Of a stretch of 6,455 nucleotides of DNA, positions 3,617 to 6,455 are shown one piece after another. Each line of letters starts with the position of its first letter. Within the stretch, counting starts at the first letter, position 1. This stretch comes from an uncultured Prevotellaceae bacterium (GTDB lineage: Bacteria; Bacteroidota; Bacteroidia; Bacteroidales; Bacteroidaceae): assembly GCA_900313845.1 (NCBI GenBank), contig OMTC01000312.1, positions 1-6,455 of the forward strand, written 5' to 3'. The notes under the pieces are model-generated. The model was not told where the DNA came from. It saw only the letters and a program-made list of their open reading frames with translations, and did not search any database. A program made the position numbers and the translations under genes.

Positions 3617-6436
3617 ATGAAACGGAATCATATACTCATAGCATTACTGTCGCTTGTGGCACTCAGTGCACAGGCACAAACTTGGGATTTCGCACAAGTG
3701 GGAAGTAGCGATGCCTTCGCACAGTTGGCGAACGACAACACGCTCTGGTACTTGGATGAAACCAACAATCGATACAGCTATCAGCAAGCTCTGAACAACG
3801 AGCAACTCTCTGCCAACGGCAGCACATGGAGCTTCACGCAGGGACTCTACTTCACGGCTCCCGCCATTGCATCGGGCAAGACACCAGCCGATGGTGTGGT
3901 TCGCATCGACGGCAAGAAAGGCTGTCTGAACCTGAACGGAAAAGTGGATGTTCGCATCGCCAACCTGAAAGCAGGACAGACCGTCACCGTGGTGTGCAAA
4001 TCATCGAGCGGTTCAACGGCTCGTGGCATCAACGTGCAGAACATCACCCCTGTATCGGGTTTGTTCAACGAAACATCCCTTGAGCAAGTGACCGATGTGG
4101 GAACTGTCACAGAGGATGGCGACATCACCCTCTCCTCCTCGGGTGGACTCTATGTCTATAGCATCGCAGTGAGCGAAGATGGAGGCGGTGATACCCCAGA
4201 AGACCCTGACACGGATGTTAGCGTCAATGCTGTTCCTATGAATTTGGGTGTGAACCAAGCATACCTTTCTCTGAAGAACGGCGACGTGAAATACTACAAC
4301 ACCGCTGCGCTTCAAAGCATCGACATTGAAGGTGAAAACGTCACCGTGAAACCTTTCAACGCCAGCATCAACGACTTCTACAAGGGTAGTGTCAGCCACA
4401 TCTCTTTTGCCAAGAAATCGGAACAGGGCGAGGATGCAGAATTCACCAATGCTGAAGGCAAGGTATTTATCAACAAGGCGAAGGGTTGGTTGGAATCTGC
4501 CTACGTGGAATGGCAGGTGCAGGAAGGTGTGAGCAACTATGCTGTATATATAAAAGGTGGAAGCTATACCAACTGGACGAAGTTGGATGCAGAGCTCGTC
4601 AGAAACTACGGTACCTACGGACGCGCTGATGCTGTCGGACTGGTAGCAGCCACCAACTACGCCTTGAAAGTTGTGCCTGTCGTAGAGAACCAAGAACTCA
4701 CAGCGCAAGCTAACGAGGCAACGGCTATCGTCGTGAAGAACTACCAGCGCATAGGCTTTGCCCACAAGAACTACACGGGCGTAGGAGCCTACAACGACGA
4801 TGGTTCGCTCAAGCAGAATGCCGTGGTGGTGTATGTCACAAAAGCCAATGCCAAAACTGTGACTGCCAAGCTCAACAGCGGCACCTTCAAAGGCATTCAA
4901 GCTATCCTCGCTGCTTATGAGAAAGGCAATGTGACTGTTCCGCTTGCTGTTCGTGTTATCGGTACCATCAACAATGGCGACACCGACCCATTCGAAAGTT
5001 CTGCGGAAGGCATTCAGGTGAAAGGAAGAAAAGCTGACAGCGAATTGAACATCACCATTGAGGGTATCGGCGAGGATGCAACCATCAAGGGATTCGGTTT
5101 CTTGGTACGAAACTGCAAGAGCGTGGAATTCCGCAACTTGGGTATCATGCGCTGCATGGACGATGGCATCTCGCTCGACACCGATAACTCAAACATCTGG
5201 ATTCACCACATCGATGTGTTCTATGGAAAGCAAGGCAGTGGCGACCATGCAAAGGGCGACGGCTCTATCGACGTGAAGTCTAATTCCAAATTTGTCACCA
5301 TCGACAACTGCCACTTCTGGGACACAGGAAAGTCGTCCCTGTGCGGCATGAAGGACGAAAGCGGTCCTAACTACATCACCTATCACCATAACTGGTTCGA
5401 CCACAGCGACTCGCGCCATGCTCGTGTTCGCTCCATGAGTGTTCACATTTGGAACAACTACTACGATGGTTGCTCGAAATATGGCATTGGAGCCACGATG
5501 GGTTCCAGTGTGTTCTCCGAAAACAACTACTTCCGTGCTACGAAGGATCCAATCATGATTTCTCTTCAAGGCACAGATGCCAAGGGAAGTGGCACGTTCT
5601 CGGGTGAAGATGGCGGTATGATTAAGGAGTACGGTAGTCTTTTCACGGAAAAAGGCTCCAGCAGCAACTACACTCCTATCACCTACGCTTCCAACAACAA
5701 GAGCTTCGACTTCTATCAGGCTTCCACCCGCGACGAGCAGGTACCTGCCAATGTCGTATCGCTCGTTGGTGGCTATCACTACGACAATTTCGACACCAAT
5801 GCATCTGTCATGTACGACTACACACCTGATGCTACCCTTGATGTGCCATCGCAAGTGACAAGCTACTTTGGTGCAGGACGTCTCAATCACGGCGATTTCT
5901 CTTTCACCTTCAGCAAGTCGGAAGACACAAACTACGAAGTGATTCCTGAATTGGCACAGAAAATCGATTCCTACAAGTCTTCTCTCGTCGGCATCTTCGG
6001 ACAAGACGAAATCGGTGGAGGTGGTGAAAATCCTGATAATCCTGACAACCCAGACAATCCCGATAATCCAAGCGTTGAGGGTGTGATTTCCGCCCCTACT
6101 TATTGTGTCTTCGACAAGAGCGGCAATCCATCCAATGCTGCCTTCGACGTCACTGGTAATGGTTCCAACTCGAAGGGTTCTGTTACTGTGAACGGTGTCA
6201 CCTACGATACATGCCTCAAGATGGAGCAATCCACCAGTGTCAAGTTCGAAACAAGTAAAGACTTCACTCTCAAGCTCTACTTCGGTCCTAACGATTCAAA
6301 AATCAGCATCAATGTGAATGGAACGAAACACACAGGAAGCGTTGGAACGCCTATCACGATTTCCCTCCCTACTGGAGCATACGAACTGACGAAGGTTGAT
6401 TCCTGCAACCTGTTCTACATCGGCCTGGAAGAATAA
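3119..6436 (+). CDS. Multidomain family 1 pectate lyase fused in frame to an upstream T9SS-tail protein
   Basis: This is a 1105-codon frame. Residues 1-166 form a separate-looking exported protein (described separately); residues 167-1105 are the lyase. A second signal peptide starts at Met167 (MKRNHILIALLSL, cleavage probably after Ala186). Next come a β-rich module (about 188-352), a GGGDTPEDPDTD linker, a short module (about 367-434) and a fibronectin-III-like domain (about 440-540). The PL1 right-handed β-helix (about 541-960) has WIHHIDV, GDGSIDVK (probable calcium ligands Asp714 and Asp718), ITYHHNWFDH, SRHARVR (probable catalytic Arg766) and HIWNNYYDG. An NPD-repeat linker (971-984) leads to a C-terminal β-sandwich-like module (about 988-1105), plausibly carbohydrate binding. 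PL1 enzymes cleave polygalacturonate by calcium-dependent β-elimination. The protein's own end (LFYIGLEE) is not a sorting domain. The start could also be Met7 at 3137, which gives a more standard signal peptide. Confidence 0.9.
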   Translation: MKTVFEMEKRLLLCLLLLIGLGTNAVAQTQQTVTVNGQTVEKTVVQITFDKDQVVLHFSDGLTQTADMDDVSIAFSPSDAESISSLQSNAFTFHGVVNGQLTIGNLQGGTHLTIFNANGQRMMSAQSTGGTTTLQVSQLPAGTYILKAGSQFVKFQKTENQIDRTIMKRNHILIALLSLVALSAQAQTWDFAQVGSSDAFAQLANDNTLWYLDETNNRYSYQQALNNEQLSANGSTWSFTQGLYFTAPAIASGKTPADGVVRIDGKKGCLNLNGKVDVRIANLKAGQTVTVVCKSSSGSTARGINVQNITPVSGLFNETSLEQVTDVGTVTEDGDITLSSSGGLYVYSIAVSEDGGGDTPEDPDTDVSVNAVPMNLGVNQAYLSLKNGDVKYYNTAALQSIDIEGENVTVKPFNASINDFYKGSVSHISFAKKSEQGEDAEFTNAEGKVFINKAKGWLESAYVEWQVQEGVSNYAVYIKGGSYTNWTKLDAELVRNYGTYGRADAVGLVAATNYALKVVPVVENQELTAQANEATAIVVKNYQRIGFAHKNYTGVGAYNDDGSLKQNAVVVYVTKANAKTVTAKLNSGTFKGIQAILAAYEKGNVTVPLAVRVIGTINNGDTDPFESSAEGIQVKGRKADSELNITIEGIGEDATIKGFGFLVRNCKSVEFRNLGIMRCMDDGISLDTDNSNIWIHHIDVFYGKQGSGDHAKGDGSIDVKSNSKFVTIDNCHFWDTGKSSLCGMKDESGPNYITYHHNWFDHSDSRHARVRSMSVHIWNNYYDGCSKYGIGATMGSSVFSENNYFRATKDPIMISLQGTDAKGSGTFSGEDGGMIKEYGSLFTEKGSSSNYTPITYASNNKSFDFYQASTRDEQVPANVVSLVGGYHYDNFDTNASVMYDYTPDATLDVPSQVTSYFGAGRLNHGDFSFTFSKSEDTNYEVIPELAQKIDSYKSSLVGIFGQDEIGGGGENPDNPDNPDNPDNPSVEGVISAPTYCVFDKSGNPSNAAFDVTGNGSNSKGSVTVNGVTYDTCLKMEQSTSVKFETSKDFTLKLYFGPNDSKISINVNGTKHTGSVGTPITISLPTGAYELTKVDSCNLFYIGLEE
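3617..3679 (+). other. Internal start and second signal peptide of the pectate lyase
   Basis: ATG at 3617 opens MKRNHILIALLSLVALSAQAQ-TWDF: a basic n-region, a hydrophobic core and an AQA cleavage site. This is a standard exported-protein start. The bases before it (3590-3616) are A-rich, like other Bacteroidetes leaders. Starting here would give a normal 939-residue lyase. An internal signal peptide has no obvious use in a single secreted protein, so this is the likely ancestral start and may still be used. Confidence 0.6.
6029..6070 (+). repeat. 9-bp repeat encoding an Asn-Pro-Asp linker
   Basis: Degenerate 9-bp units of the form AATCCTGAT encode NPDNPDNPDNPDNP (residues 971-984), directly after a GGGGE stretch. 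Third-base differences between units (CCT/CCA/CCC, GAT/GAC) show they are not freshly duplicated. Pro/Asp-rich linkers like this typically separate catalytic and accessory modules in secreted Bacteroidetes glycanases, here the PL1 β-helix and the C-terminal β module. Confidence 0.85.
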
Positions 6437-6455
6437 ATTCTCTGGTCCCCATCCT

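Noticed and set aside
3098..3631. Minus-strand frames covering the T9SS-tail segment
   Set aside because: The + strand reading has a signal peptide and recognisable sorting-domain residues; the reverse readings are low-complexity and Ser/Cys-rich without family features.
4013..4900. Minus-strand open frame (295 codons) opposite the lyase N-terminal modules
   Set aside because: It shows no recognisable domain and fully overlaps real coding sequence on the other strand.
5189..6229. Long minus-strand open frame (346 codons) opposite the pectate lyase
   Set aside because: It is a shadow of the lyase frame, whose conserved motifs are unambiguous; no signal peptide, domain or start context supports the reverse frame.
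6437..6455. Terminator after the pectate lyase
   Set aside because: Only 19 bases remain in the window and they contain no complete hairpin or T-tract.

Overview
The window looks like Bacteroidales DNA, most likely Prevotellaceae. Four observations support this: start codons mostly lack a strong Shine-Dalgarno sequence, one gene has a TAnnTTTG-type -7 promoter element, one protein segment looks like a type IX secretion (T9SS) C-terminal sorting domain, and the enzymes are secreted plant-polysaccharide degraders typical of that group. The genus is inferred from style, not from a marker gene.

Layout on the + strand: (1) a short AT-rich leader with a perfect inverted repeat (1-95); (2) a secreted protein with two complete family 43 glycoside hydrolase (GH43) domains (96-2063); (3) a HAD-superfamily phosphatase resembling phosphoglycolate phosphatase (2060-2872), whose ATG overlaps the GH43 stop and whose first ~58 codons are almost entirely a repeat-like imperfect palindrome; (4) a 246-bp intergenic region (2873-3118) with five tandem copies of a 22-bp unit, a possible terminator and a good -7 element; (5) one 1105-codon reading frame (3119-6436) that reads as two genes joined in frame: a small exported protein ending in a T9SS-like sorting domain, then a multidomain family 1 pectate lyase with its own signal peptide.

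The GH43 protein and the pectate lyase fit a pectin-degrading locus: the lyase would cut the polygalacturonate backbone, and the GH43 protein would probably remove arabinose-type side chains. No SusC/SusD pair, sensor or regulator is visible. The HAD phosphatase is a metabolic or housekeeping-type gene coupled to the GH43 gene by position.

The most unusual points are the palindromic element translated as part of the HAD gene, the stopless junction with a second signal peptide inside the pectate lyase frame, and the 22-bp repeat array. No genuine minus-strand gene, tRNA, rRNA, CRISPR array or transposase was found.
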